64,000 bases of DNA from Bugula neritina (taxonomy: Eukaryota > Bryozoa > Gymnolaemata > Cheilostomatida > Bugulidae): NCBI GenBank assembly GCA_964035545.1, contig CAXIUT010000230.1:186001-250000 (forward strand), written 5' to 3'. The position numbers were made by a program, and so were the translations under genes. Numbering within the stretch: the stretch's first letter is position 1; each line of letters begins with the position of its first letter. Positions 29,401-44,310 of this stretch are shown in pieces. The notes below the pieces were generated by a model, which worked only from the letters and a program-made list of their open reading frames with translations, searched no databases and was not told the origin of the DNA.

Positions 29401-31740
29401 AATATAGTGTAATATACGGAAATGTACTGTAAAATACTGGAATATAATGTAACACACTGAAATATACAGCAACATACTGAAATACACTGTAACATACTGA
29501 AATAAACTGCAACATCCTGCAACATACTGAAATACACTGTAACATACTGAAATACACCGCAACATCCTACAAGATCCTGAAATACACTGGAACGTATTGA
29601 AGTACACTGCAACACATTGAAGTATTCTGCAACACACTTAAACATACGGCAACATACTGAAATATACTTCGGCACATTGCAATATACTGCAGCATACTGA
29701 AATATGCTGTAGCCTGCTGAAATACACTGCATTATACTGAAATACACTGCTACATACTGAAATATACTGCAACATACTGAAATATACTGCGACACATTGC
29801 AATATACTGTAACATACTGAAATATGCTGTAGCACACTGAAATACACTGCAACTCACTGAAATATACTGCAACATACTGAAATACACTGTAACATATTGA
29901 AATATACTGCAACATACTGAAATACAGTGCTACATACTGAAATATACTGCAACATACTGCAACATACTGAAATACACTGTAACATACTGAAATACACTGC
30001 AACATACTACAACATATTGAAAGACACTGCAACACATTGAAATATGCTGCAACATACCTAAATATACGGTAATATACCAAAATAAACTGTTACACATTGA
30101 AAAATACTGCAACATACTGAAATACACTGCAACACACTGAAAAACACTGCAAAATACTGTAACACACTGAAATATACTGCAAAATACTGAAATACACTGC
30201 TACATACTTAAATATACTGCAACACACTGCAACATACTGCAACATACTAAAATATACTGCAACATACTGAAATACACTGCAAAATACTGAAATACACTGT
30301 AACATACTGAAATATACTGCAACATACTGAAGTACACTCCTACATACTGAAATATACTGCAACTCACTGCAACATACTGCAACATACTAAAATACACTGT
30401 AACATATTGAAATACACTGCAACACATTGAAATATACCACAAAATATTGAAATACACTGCTACACACTGAAATATACTGCAACACACGGCAACATACTGC
30501 AACATACTAAAATATACTGCAACATACTGAAATACACTGCAAAACACTGAAATACGCTGTAACATACTGAAATATACTGCAACATACTGAAATATACTGC
30601 TACATACTGAAATATACTGCAACACACTGCAACATACTGCAACATACTAAAATACACTGTAACATAATGAAATACACTGCAACACATTGAAATATACTGC
30701 AAAACACTGAAATACACTGCTATATACTGAAACATACTGCAACACACTGCAACATACTGCAACATACTAAAATATACTGCAACATACTGAAATACTCTGC
30801 AAAATACTGAAATACACTGTAACATACTGAAATATACTGCAACATACTGAAATACACTGCTACATACTGAAATATACGGCAACACACTGCAACATACTGA
30901 AACATACTAAAATACACTGTAACATATTGAAATACACTGCAACACAGTGAAATATACTGCAATGTGCCGAAATATATGGTAAACTACTGAAATATACTGT
31001 CACACATTGAAAATTACTGCAACATACTGAAATGAACTGCGACCCATTGCAATATACTGTAACATACCGAAATATGCTGTAGCACATTGAAATACACTGC
31101 AACTCACTGAAATACAGTGCTACATACTGAAATATACTGCAACATACTGCAACATACTGAAATACACTGTAACAAACTGAAATACACTGCAACATACTAC
31201 AACATTTTGAAACACACTGCAACACATTGAAATATACTGCAACATACCTAAATATACGGTAATATACCAAAATATACTGTAACACATTGAAAAATACTGC
31301 AACATACTGAAATACACTGCAACACACTGAAGAACACTGCAAAATACTGTAACACACTGAAATATACTGCAAAATACTGAAATACACTGCTACATACTGA
31401 AATATACTGCAACACAGTGCAACATACTGCAACATACTAAAATATACTGCAACATACTGAAATACACTGCTAAATACTGAAATACACTGTAACATACTGA
31501 AATACACTGCAAAATACTACAACATTTTGAAATACACTGCAATACATTGAAATATACTGCAACATACCTAAATATACGGTAATATACTGAAATATACTGT
31601 AACACATTGAAAAATACTACAAAATACTGAAATACACTGCAACATACTACAACATACTGAAATACGCTGTAAGACATTGAAATCCACTGCAACACATTGA
31701 AATATACTGTAACTCGCTGAAACATACTGTAACTCACTGA
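29401..31740. repeat. HOR unit 13, L3 type, 2340 bp
   Basis: L3 diagnostic decamers are AGCCTGCTGA, GACACATTGC, AAAATACTGT where L1 has AGAATACTGT, TACATACTTA, AATATACCAC (30431), AATACTCTGC (30791) and GACCCATTGC (31041). L1's second CTGCAG hexamer is absent, so this type has a single CTGCAG near its left end. Confidence 0.92.
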
Positions 31741-33350
31741 AATATAGTGTAATATACGGAAATGTACTGTAAAATACTGGAATATAATGTAACACACTGA
31801 AATATACAGCAACATACTGAAATACACTGTAACATATTGAAATACACTGCAACACAATGAAATATACTGCAAAATATTGAAATACACTGCTACACACTGA
31901 AATATACTGCAACACACGGCAACATACTGCAACATACTAAAATATACTGCAACATACTGAAATACACTGCAAAATACTGAAATACACTGTAACATACTGA
32001 AATATACTGCAACATACTGAAATATACTGCTACATACTGAAATATACTGCAACACACGGCAACATACTGCAACATACTAAAATATACTGCAACATACTGA
32101 AATACACTGCAAAATACTGAAATACACTGTAACATACTGAAATATACTGCAACATACTGAAATATACTGCTACATACTGAAATATACTGCAACACACTGC
32201 AACATACTGCAACATACTAAAACACACTGTAACATAATGAAATACACTGCAACACATTGAAATATACTGCAAAATACTGAAATACACTGCTATATACTGA
32301 GATATACTGCAACACACTGCAACATACTGCAACATACTAAAATATACTGCAACATACTGAAATACACTGCAAAATACTGAAATACACTGTAACATACTGA
32401 AATATACTGCAACATACTGAAATACACTGCTACATACTGAAATATACGGCAACACACTGCAACATACTGAAACATACTAAAATACACTGTAACATATTGA
32501 AATACACTGCAACACAGTGAAATATACTGCAATGTGCCGAAATGTATGGTAAACTACTGAAATATACTGTCACACATCGAAAAATACTGCAACATACTGA
32601 AATATACTGCGACACATTGCAATATACTGTAACATACCGAAATATGCTGTAGCGCATTGAAATACACTGCAACTCGCTGAAATATACTGCAACATACTGA
32701 AATACACTGTAACATACTGAAATACAGTGCTACATACTGAAATATACTGCAACATACTGCAACATACTGAAATACACTGTAACAAACTGAAATACACTGC
32801 AACGTACTACAACATTTTGAAACACACTGCAACACATTGAAATATACTGCAACATACCTAAATATACGGGAATATACCAAAATATACTGTAACACATTGA
32901 AAAATACTGCAACATACTGAAATACACTGCAACACACTGAAAAACACTGCAAAATACTGTAACACACTGAAATATACTGCAAAACACTGAAATACACTGC
33001 TACATACTGAAATATACTGCAACACAGTGCAACATACTGCAACATACTAAAATATACTGCAACATACTGAAATACACTGCTAAATACTGAAATACACTGT
33101 AACATACTGAAATACACTGCAAAATACTACAACATTTTGAAATACACTGCAATACATTGAAATATACTGCAACATACCTAAATATACGGTAATATACTGA
33201 AATATACTGTAACACATTGAAAAATACTACAAAATACTGAAATACACTGCAACATACTACAACATACTGAAATACGCTGTAATACATTGAAATCCACTGC
33301 AACACATTGAAATATACTGTAACTCGCTGAAACATACTGTAACTCACTGA
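31741..33350. repeat. HOR unit 14, S type, 1610 bp
   Basis: Same structure as the S unit at 23111, with the same deletion junction 90 bp after the landmark. It has a private AACACAATGA at 31851. Confidence 0.93.
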
Positions 33351-35690
33351 AATATAGTGTAATATACGGAAATGTACTGTAAAATACTGGAATATAATGT
33401 AACACACTGAAATATACAGCAACATACTGAAGTACACTGTAACATACTGAAATAAACTGCAACATCCTGCAACATACTGAAATACACTGTAACATACTGA
33501 AATACACCGCAACATCCTACAAGATACTGAAATACACTGTAACGTATTGAAGTACACTGCAACACATTGAAGTATTCTGCAACACACTTAAACATACGGC
33601 AACATACTGAAATATACTTCGGCACATTGCAATATACTGCAGCATACTGAAATATGCTGTAGCCTACTGAAATACACTGCATTATACCGAAATACACTGC
33701 TACATACTGAAATATACTGCAACATACTGAAATATACTGCCACACATTGCAATATACTGTAACATACTGAAATATCCTGTAGCACACTGAAATACACTGC
33801 AACTCACTAAAATATACTGCAACATACTGAAATACACTGTAACATATTGAAATATACTGCAACATACTGAAATACAGTGCTACATACTGAAATATACTGC
33901 AACATACTGCAACATACTGAAATACACTGTAACATACTGAAATACACTGCAACATACTACAACATATTGAAAGACACTGCAACACATTGAAATATGCTGC
34001 AACATACCTAAATATACGGTAATATACCAAAATAAACTGTTACACATTGAAAAATACTGCAACATACTGAAATACACTGCAACACACTGAAAAACACTGC
34101 AGAATACTGTAACACACTGAAATATACTGCAAAATACTGAAATACACTGCTACATACCTAAATATACTGCAACACACTGCAACATACTGCAACATACTAA
34201 AATATACTGCAACATACTGAAATACACTGCAAAATACTGAAATACACTGTAACATACTGAAATATACTGCAACATACTGAAGTACACTCCTACATACTGA
34301 AATATACTGCAACTCACCGCAACATACTGCAACATACTAAAATACACTGTAACATATTGAAATACACTGCAACACATTGAAATATACTGCAAAATATTGA
34401 AATACACTGCTACACACTGAAATATACTGCAACACACGGCAACATACTGCAACATACTAAAATATACTGCAACATACTGAAATACACTGCAAAACACTGA
34501 AATACGCTGTAACATACTGAAATATACTGCAACATACTGAAATATACTGCTACATACTGAAATATACTGCAACACACTGCAACATACTGCAACATACTAA
34601 AATACACTGTAACATAATGAAATACACTGCAACACATTGAAATATACTGCAAAATACTGAAATACACTGCTATATACTGAAACATACTGCAACACACTGC
34701 AACATACTGCAACATACTAAAATATACTGCAACATACTGAAATACACAGCAAAATACTGAAATACACTGTAACATACTGAAATATACTGCAACATACTGA
34801 AATACACTGCTACATACTGAAATATACGGCAACACACTGCAACATACTGAAACATACTAAAATACACTGTAACATATTGAAATACACTGCAACACAGTGA
34901 AATATACTGCAATGTGCCGAAATATATGGTAAACTACTGAAATATACTGTCACACATTGAAAATTACTGCAACATACTGAAATGAACTGCGACACATTGC
35001 AATATACTGTAACATACCGAAATATGCTGTAGCACATTGAAATACACTGCAACTCACTGAAATACAGTGCTACATACTGAAATATACTGCAACATACTGC
35101 AACATACTGAAATACACTGTAACAAACTGAAATACACTGCAACATACTACAACATTTTGAAAAACACTGCAACACATTGAAATATACTGCAACATACCTA
35201 AATATACGGTAATATACCAAAATATACTGTAACACATTGAAAAATACTGCAACATACTGAAATACACTGCAACACACTGAAGAACACTGCAAAATACTGT
35301 AACACACTGAAATATACTGCAAAATACTGAAATACACTGCTACATACTGAAATATACTGCAACACAGTGCAACATACTGCAACATACTAAAATATACTGC
35401 AACATACTGAAATACACTGCTAAATACTGAAATACACTGTAACATACTGAAATACACTGCAAAACACTACAACATTTTGAAATACACTGCAATACATTGA
35501 AATATACTGCAACATACCTAAATATACGGTAATATACTGAAATATACTGTAACACATTGAAAAATACTACAAAATACTGAAATACACTGCAACATACTAC
35601 AACATACTGAAATACGCTGTAAGACATTGAAATCCACTGCAACACATTGAAATATACTGTAACTCGCTGAAACATACTGTAACTCACTGA
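33351..35690. repeat. HOR unit 15, L1 type, 2340 bp
   Basis: It matches unit 11 at offset 8630 with no difference that I can see, including the rare AAAACACTGC at 35161. It is the first unit of the second 8.6-kb super-unit. Confidence 0.93.
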
Positions 35691-38030
35691 AATATAGTGT
35701 AATATACGGAAATGTACTGTAAAATACTGGAATATAATGTAACACACTGAAATATACAGCAACATACTGAAATACACTGTAACATACTGAAATAAACTGC
35801 AACATCCTGCAACATACTGAAATACACTGTAACATACTGAAATACACCGCAACATCCTACAAGATCCTGAAATACACTGGAACGTATTGAAGTACACTGC
35901 AACACATTGAAGTATTCTGCAACACACTTAAACATACGGCAACATACTGAAATATACTTCGGCACATTGCAATATACTGCAGCATACTGAAATATGCTGT
36001 AGCCTGCTGAAATACACTGCATTATACTGAAATACACTGCTACATACTGAAATATACTGCAACATACTGAAATATACTGCCACACATTGCAATATACTGT
36101 AACATACTGAAATATCCTGTAGCACACTGAAATACACTGCAACTCACTAAAATATACTGCAACATACTGAAATACACTGTAACATATTGAAATATACTGC
36201 AACATACTGAAATACAGTGCTACATACTGAAATATACTGCAACATACTGCAACATACTGAAATACACTGTAACATACTGAAATACACTGCAACATACTAC
36301 AACATATTGAAAGACACTGCAACACATTGAAATATGCTGCAACATACCTAAATATACGGTAATATACCAAAATAAACTGTTACACATTGAAAAATACTGC
36401 AACATACTGAAATACACTGCAACACACTGAAAAACACTGCAGAATACTGTAACACACTGAAATATACTGCAAAATACTGAAATACACTGCTACATACCTA
36501 AATATACTGCAACACACTGCAACATACTGCAACATACTAAAATATACTGCAACATACTGAAATACACTGCAAAATACTGAAATACACTGTAACATACTGA
36601 AATATACTGCAACATACTGAAGTACACTCCTACATACTGAAATATACTGCAACTCACCGCAACATACTGCAACATACTAAAATACACTGTAACATATTGA
36701 AATACACTGCAACACATTGAAATATACTGCAAAATATTGAAATACACTGCTACACACTGAAATATACTGCAACACACGGCAACATACTGCAACATACTAA
36801 AATATACTGCAACATACTGAAATACACTGCAAAACACTGAAATACGCTGTAACATACTGAAATATACTGCAACATACTGAAATATACTGCTACATACTGA
36901 AATATACTGCAACACACTGCAACATACTGCAACATACTAAAATACACTGTAACATAATGAAATACACTGCAACACATTGAAATATACTGCAAAATACTGA
37001 AATACACTGCTATATACTGAAACATACTGCAACACACTGCAACATACTGCAACATACTAAAATATACTGCAACATACTGAAATACACAGCAAAATACTGA
37101 AATACACTGTAACATACTGAAATATACTGCAACATACTGAAATACACTGCTACATACTGAAATATACGGCAACACACTGCAACATACTGAAACATACTAA
37201 AATACACTGTAACATATTGAAATACACTGCAACACAGTGAAATATACTGCAATGTGCCGAAATATATGGTAAACTACTGAAATATACTGTCACACATTGA
37301 AAATTACTGCAACATACTGAAATGAACTGCGACACATTGCAATATACTGTAACATACCGAAATATGCTGTAGCACATTGAAATACACTGCAACTCACTGA
37401 AATACAGTGCTACATACTGAAATATACTGCAACATACTGCAACATACTGAAATACACTGTAACAAACTGAAATACACTGCAACATACTACAACATTTTGA
37501 AACACACTGCAACACATTGAAATATACTGCAACATACCTAAATATACGGTAATATACCAAAATATACTGTAACACATTGAAAAATACTGCAACATACTGA
37601 AATACACTGCAACACACTGAAGAACACTGCAAAATACTGTAACACACTGAAATATACTGCAAAATACTGAAATACACTGCTACATACTGAAATATACTGC
37701 AACACAGTGCAACATACTGCAACATACTAAAATATACTGCAACATACTGAAATACACTGCTAAATACTGAAATACACTGTAACATACTGAAATACACTGC
37801 AAAACACTACAACATTTTGAAATACACTGCAATACATTGAAATATACTGCAACATACCTAAATATACGGTAATATACTGAAATATACTGTAACACATTGA
37901 AAAATACTACAAAATACTGAAATACACTGCAACATACTACAACATACTGAAATACGCTGTAAGACATTGAAATCCACTGCAACACATTGAAATATACTGT
38001 AACTCGCTGAAACATACTGTAACTCACTGA
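35691..38030. repeat. HOR unit 16, L3-to-L1 hybrid, 2340 bp
   Basis: It matches unit 12 at offset 8630, with the L3-to-L1 switch in the same interval (ATTATACTGA at 36021, CACACATTGC at 36081). The shared breakpoint means the hybrid formed once and was then duplicated with the larger super-unit. Confidence 0.93.
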
Positions 38031-40360
38031 AATATAGTGTAATATACGGAAATGTACTGTAAAATACTGGAATATAATGTAACACACTGAAATATACAGC
38101 AACATACTGAAATACACTGTAACATACTGAAATAAACTGCAACATCCTGCAACATACTGAAATACACTGTAACATACTGAAATACACCGCAACATCCTAC
38201 AAGATCCTGAAATACACTGGAACGTATTGAAGTACACTGCAACACATTGAAGTATTCTGCAACACACTTAAACATACGGCAACATACTGAAATATACTTC
38301 GGCACATTGCAATATACTGCAGCATACTGAAATATGCTGTAGCCTGCTGAAATACACTGCATTATACTGAAATACACTGCTACATACTGAAATATACTGC
38401 AACATACTGAAATATACTGCGACACATTGCAATATACTGTAACATACTGAAATATGCTGTAGCACACTGAAATACACTGCAACTCACTGAAATATACTGC
38501 AACATACTGAAATACACTGTAACATATTGAAATATACTGCAACATACTGAAATACAGTGCTACATACTGAAATATACTGCAACATACTGCAACATACTGA
38601 AATACACTGTAACATACTGAAATACACTGCAACATACTACAACATATTGAAAGACACTGCAACACATTGAAATATGCTGCAACATACCTAAATATACGGT
38701 AATATACCAAAATAAACTGTTACACATTGAAAAATACTGCAACATACTGAAATACACTGCAACACACTGAAAAACACTGCAAAATACTGTAACACACTGA
38801 AATATACTGCAAAATACTGAAATACACTGCTACATACTTAAATATACTGCAACACACTGCAACATACTGCAACATACTAAAATATACTGCAACATACTGA
38901 AATACACTGCAAAATACTGAAATACACTGTAACATACTGAAATATACTGCAACATACTGAAGTACACTCCTACATACTGAAATATACTGCAACTCACTGC
39001 AACATACTGCAACATACTAAAATACACTGTAACATATTGAAATACACTGCAACACATTGAAATATACCACAAAATATTGAAATACACTGCTACACACTGA
39101 AATATACTGCAACACACGGCAACATACTGCAACATACTAAAATATACTGCAACATACTGAAATACACTGCAAAACACTGAAATACGCTGTAACATACTGA
39201 AATATACTGCAACATACTGAAATATACTGCTACATACTGAAATATACTGCAACACACTGCAACATACTGCAACATACTAAAATACACTGTAACATAATGA
39301 AATACACTGCAACACATTGAAATATACTGCAAAATACTGAAATACACTGCTATATACTGAAACATACTGCAACACACTGCAACATACTAAAATATACTGC
39401 AACATACTGAAATACTCTGCAAAATACTGAAATACACTGTAACATACTGAAATATACTGCAACATACTGAAATACACTGCTACATACTGAAATATACGGC
39501 AACACACTGCAACATACTGAAACATACTAAAATACACTGTAACATATTGAAATACACTGCAACACAGTGAAATATACTGCAATGTGCCGAAATATATGGT
39601 AAACTACTGAAATATACTGTCACACATTGAAAATTACTGCAACATACTGAAATGAACTGCGACCCATTGCAATATACTGTAACATACCGAAATATGCTGT
39701 AGCACATTGAAATACACTGCAACTCACTGAAATACAGTGCTACATACTGAAATATACTGCAACATACTGCAACATACTGAAATACACTGTAACAAACTGA
39801 AATACACTGCAACATACTACAACATTTTGAAACACACTGCAACACATTGAAATATACTGCAACATACCTAAATATACGGTAATATACCAAAATATACTGT
39901 AACACATTGAAAAATACTGCAACATACTGAAATACACTGCAACACACTGAAGAACACTGCAAAATACTGTAACACACTGAAATATACTGCAAAATACTGA
40001 AATACACTGCTACATACTGAAATATACTGCAACACAGTGCAACATACTGCAACATACTAAAATATACTGCAACATACTGAAATACACTGCTAAATACTGA
40101 AATACACTGTAACATACTGAAATACACTGCAAAATACTACAACATTTTGAAATACACTGCAATACATTGAAATATACTGCAACATACCTAAATATACGGT
40201 AATATACTGAAATATACTGTAACACATTGAAAAATACTACAAAATACTGAAATACACTGCAACATACTACAACATACTGAAATACGCTGTAAGACATTGA
40301 AATCCACTGCAACACATTGAAATATACTGTAACTCGCTGAAACATACTGTAACTCACTGA
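38031..40360. repeat. HOR unit 17, L3 type with 10-bp deletion, 2330 bp
   Basis: It matches unit 13 except that one AACATACTGC decamer is missing at about 39381-39390 (compare 30741-30770). AATATACCAC and GACCCATTGC (39661) confirm L3 type. The deletion removes exactly one base unit. Confidence 0.93.
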
Positions 40361-41970
40361 AATATAGTGTAATATACGGAAATGTACTGTAAAATACTGG
40401 AATATAATGTAACACACTGAAATATACAGCAACATACTGAAATACACTGTAACATATTGAAATACACTGCAACACATTGAAATATACTGCAAAATATTGA
40501 AATACACTGCTACACACTGAAATATACTGCAACACACGGCAACATACTGCAACATACTAAAATATACTGCAACATACTGAAATACACTGCAAAATACTGA
40601 AATACACTGTAACATACTGAAATATACTGCAACATACTGAAATATACTGCTACATACTGAAATATACTGCAACACACGGCAACATACTGCAACATACTAA
40701 AATATACTGCAACATACTGAAATACACTGCAAAATACTGAAATACACTGTAACATACTGAAATATACTGCAACATACTGAAATATACTGCTACATACTGA
40801 AATATACTGCAACACACTGCAACATACTGCAACATACTAAAACACACTGTAACATAATGAAATACACTGCAACACATTGAAATATACTGCAAAATACTGA
40901 AATACACTGCTATATACTGAGATATACTGCAACACACTGCAACATACTGCAACATACTAAAATATACTGCAACATACTGAAATACACTGCAAAATACTGA
41001 AATACACTGTAACATACTGAAATATACTGCAACATACTGAAATACACTGCTACATACTGAAATATACGGCAACACACTGCAACATACTGAAACATACTAA
41101 AATACACTGTAACATATTGAAATACACTGCAACACAGTGAAATATACTGCAATGTGCCGAAATGTATGGTAAACTACTGAAATATACTGTCACACATCGA
41201 AAAATACTGCAACATACTGAAATATACTGCGACACATTGCAATATACTGTAACATACCGAAATATGCTGTAGCGCATTGAAATACACTGCAACTCGCTGA
41301 AATATACTGCAACATACTGAAATACACTGTAACATACTGAAATACAGTGCTACATACTGAAATATACTGCAACATACTGCAACATACTGAAATACACTGT
41401 AACAAACTGAAATACACTGCAACGTACTACAACATTTTGAAACACACTGCAACACATTGAAATATACTGCAACATACCTAAATATACGGGAATATACCAA
41501 AATATACTGTAACACATTGAAAAATACTGCAACATACTGAAATACACTGCAACACACTGAAAAACACTGCAAAATACTGTAACACACTGAAATATACTGC
41601 AAAACACTGAAATACACTGCTACATACTGAAATATACTGCAACACAGTGCAACATACTGCAACATACTAAAATATACTGCAACATACTGAAATACACTGC
41701 TAAATACTGAAATACACTGTAACATACTGAAATACACTGCAAAATACTACAACATTTTGAAATACACTGCAATACATTGAAATATACTGCAACATACCTA
41801 AATATACGGTAATATACTGAAATATACTGTAACACATTGAAAAATACTACAAAATACTGAAATACACTGCAACATACTACAACATACTGAAATACGCTGT
41901 AATACATTGAAATCCACTGCAACACATTGAAATATACTGTAACTCGCTGAAACATACTGTAACTCACTGA
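40361..41970. repeat. HOR unit 18, S type, 1610 bp
   Basis: It matches unit 14 at offset 8620, but has AACACATTGA at 40471 where unit 14 has AACACAATGA. Confidence 0.93.
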
Positions 41971-44310
41971 AATATAGTGTAATATACGGAAATGTACTGT
42001 AAAATACTGGAATATAATGTAACACACTGAAATATACAGCAACATACTGAAGTACACTGTAACATACTGAAATAAACTGCAACATCCTGCAACATACTGA
42101 AATACACTGTAACATACTGAAATACACCGCAACATCCTACAAGATACTGAAATACACTGTAACGTATTGAAGTACACTGCAACACATTGAAGTATTCTGC
42201 AACACACTTAAACATACGGCAACATACTGAAATATACTTCGGCACATTGCAATATACTGCAGCATACTGAAATATGCTGTAGCCTACTGAAATACACTGC
42301 ATTATACCGAAATACACTGCTACATACTGAAATATACTGCAACATACTGAAATATACTGCCACACATTGCAATATACTGTAACATACTGAAATATCCTGT
42401 AGCACACTGAAATACACTGCAACTCACTAAAATATACTGCAACATACTGAAATACACTGTAACATATTGAAATATACTGCAACATACTGAAATACAGTGC
42501 TACATACTGAAATATACTGCAACATACTGCAACATACTGAAATACACTGTAACATACTGAAATACACTGCAACATACTACAACATATTGAAAGACACTGC
42601 AACACATTGAAATATGCTGCAACATACCTAATTATACGGTAATATACCAAAATAAACTGTTACACATTGAAAAATACTGCAACATACTGAAATACACTGC
42701 AACACACTGAAAAACACTGCAGAATACTGTAACACACTGAAATATACTGCAAAATACTGAAATACACTGCTACATACCTAAATATACTGCAACACACTGC
42801 AACATACTGCAACATACTAAAATATACTGCAACATACTGAAATACACTGCAAAATACTGAAATACACTGTAACATACTGAAATATACTGCAACATAATGA
42901 AGTACACTCTTACATACTGAAATATACTGCAACTCACAGCAACATACTGCAACATACTAAAATACACTGTAACATATTGAAATACACTGCAACACATTGA
43001 AATATACTGCAAAATATTGAAATACACTGCTACACACTGAAATATACTGCAACACACGGCAACATACTGCAACATACTAAAATATACTGCAACATACTGA
43101 AATACACTGCAAAACACTGAAATACGCTGTAACATAATGAAATATACTGCAACATACTGAAATATACTGCTACATACTGAAATATACTGCAACACACTGC
43201 AACATACTGCAACATACTAAAATACACTGTAACATAATGAAATACACTGCAACACATTGAAATATACTGCAAAATACTGAAATACACTGCTATATACTGA
43301 AACATACTGCAACACACTGCAACATACTGCAACATACTAAAATATACTGCAACATACTGAAATACACAGCAAAATACTGAAATACACTGTAACATACTGA
43401 AATATACTGCAACATACTGAAATACACTGCTACATACTGAAATATACGGCAACACACTGCAACATACTGAAACATACTAAAATACACTGTAACATATTGA
43501 AATACACTGCAACACAGTGAAATATACTGCAATGTGCCGAAATATATGGTAAACTACTGAAATATACTGTCACACATTGAAAATTACTGCAACATACTGA
43601 AATGAACTGCGACACATTGCAATATACTGTAACATACCGAAATATGCTGTAGCACATTGAAATACACTGCAACTCACTGAAATACAGTGCTACATACTGA
43701 AATATACTGCAACATACTGCAACATACTGAAATACACTGTAACAAACTGAAATACACTGCAACATACTACAACATTTTGAAACACACTGCAACACATTGA
43801 AATATACTGCAACATACCTAAATATACGGTAATATACCAAAATATACTGTAACACATTGAAAAATACTGCAACATACTGAAATACACTGCAACACACTGA
43901 AGAACACTGCAAAATACTGTAACACACTGAAATATACTGCAAAATACTGAAATACACTGCTACATACTGAAATATACTGCAACACAGTGCAACATACTGC
44001 AACATACTAAAATATACTGCAACATACTGAAATACACTGCTAAATACTGAAATACACTGTAACATACTGAAATACACTGCAAAACACTACAACATTTTGA
44101 AATACACTGCAATACATTGAAATATACTGCAACATACCTAAATATACGGTAATATACTGAAATATACTGTAACACATTGAAAAATACTACAAAATACTGA
44201 AATACACTGCAACATACTACAACATACTGAAATACGCTGTAAGACATTGAAATCCACTGCAACACATTGAAATATACTGTAACTCGCTGAAACATACTGT
44301 AACTCACTGA
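41971..44310. repeat. HOR unit 19, L1 type with private changes, 2340 bp
   Basis: The L1 variant set is present, with private substitutions: ATTATACGGT (42631), AACATAATGA (42891 and 43131), AGTACACTCT (42901) and AACTCACAGC (42931). It is the most altered of the core L1 units. Confidence 0.92.

Larger units (their letters stand above)
24721..33350. repeat. Super-repeat of 8630 bp (L1 - hybrid - L3 - S), copy 1
   Basis: Four HOR units (three of 2340 and one of 1610 bp) repeat as a block in the next 8.6 kb. By eye I find two substitutions (at 30705 and in AACACAATGA at 31851) and one 10-bp indel between copies. The flanking 6290-bp super-units (18431-24720 and 41971-48260) are the same block with two L units instead of three. 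Confidence 0.9.
33351..41970. repeat. Super-repeat, copy 2 (8620 bp)
   Basis: Second tandem copy of the L1 - hybrid - L3 - S block, 10 bp shorter because of the deletion near 39381. The near identity implies very recent amplification or an assembly duplication. Confidence 0.9.
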
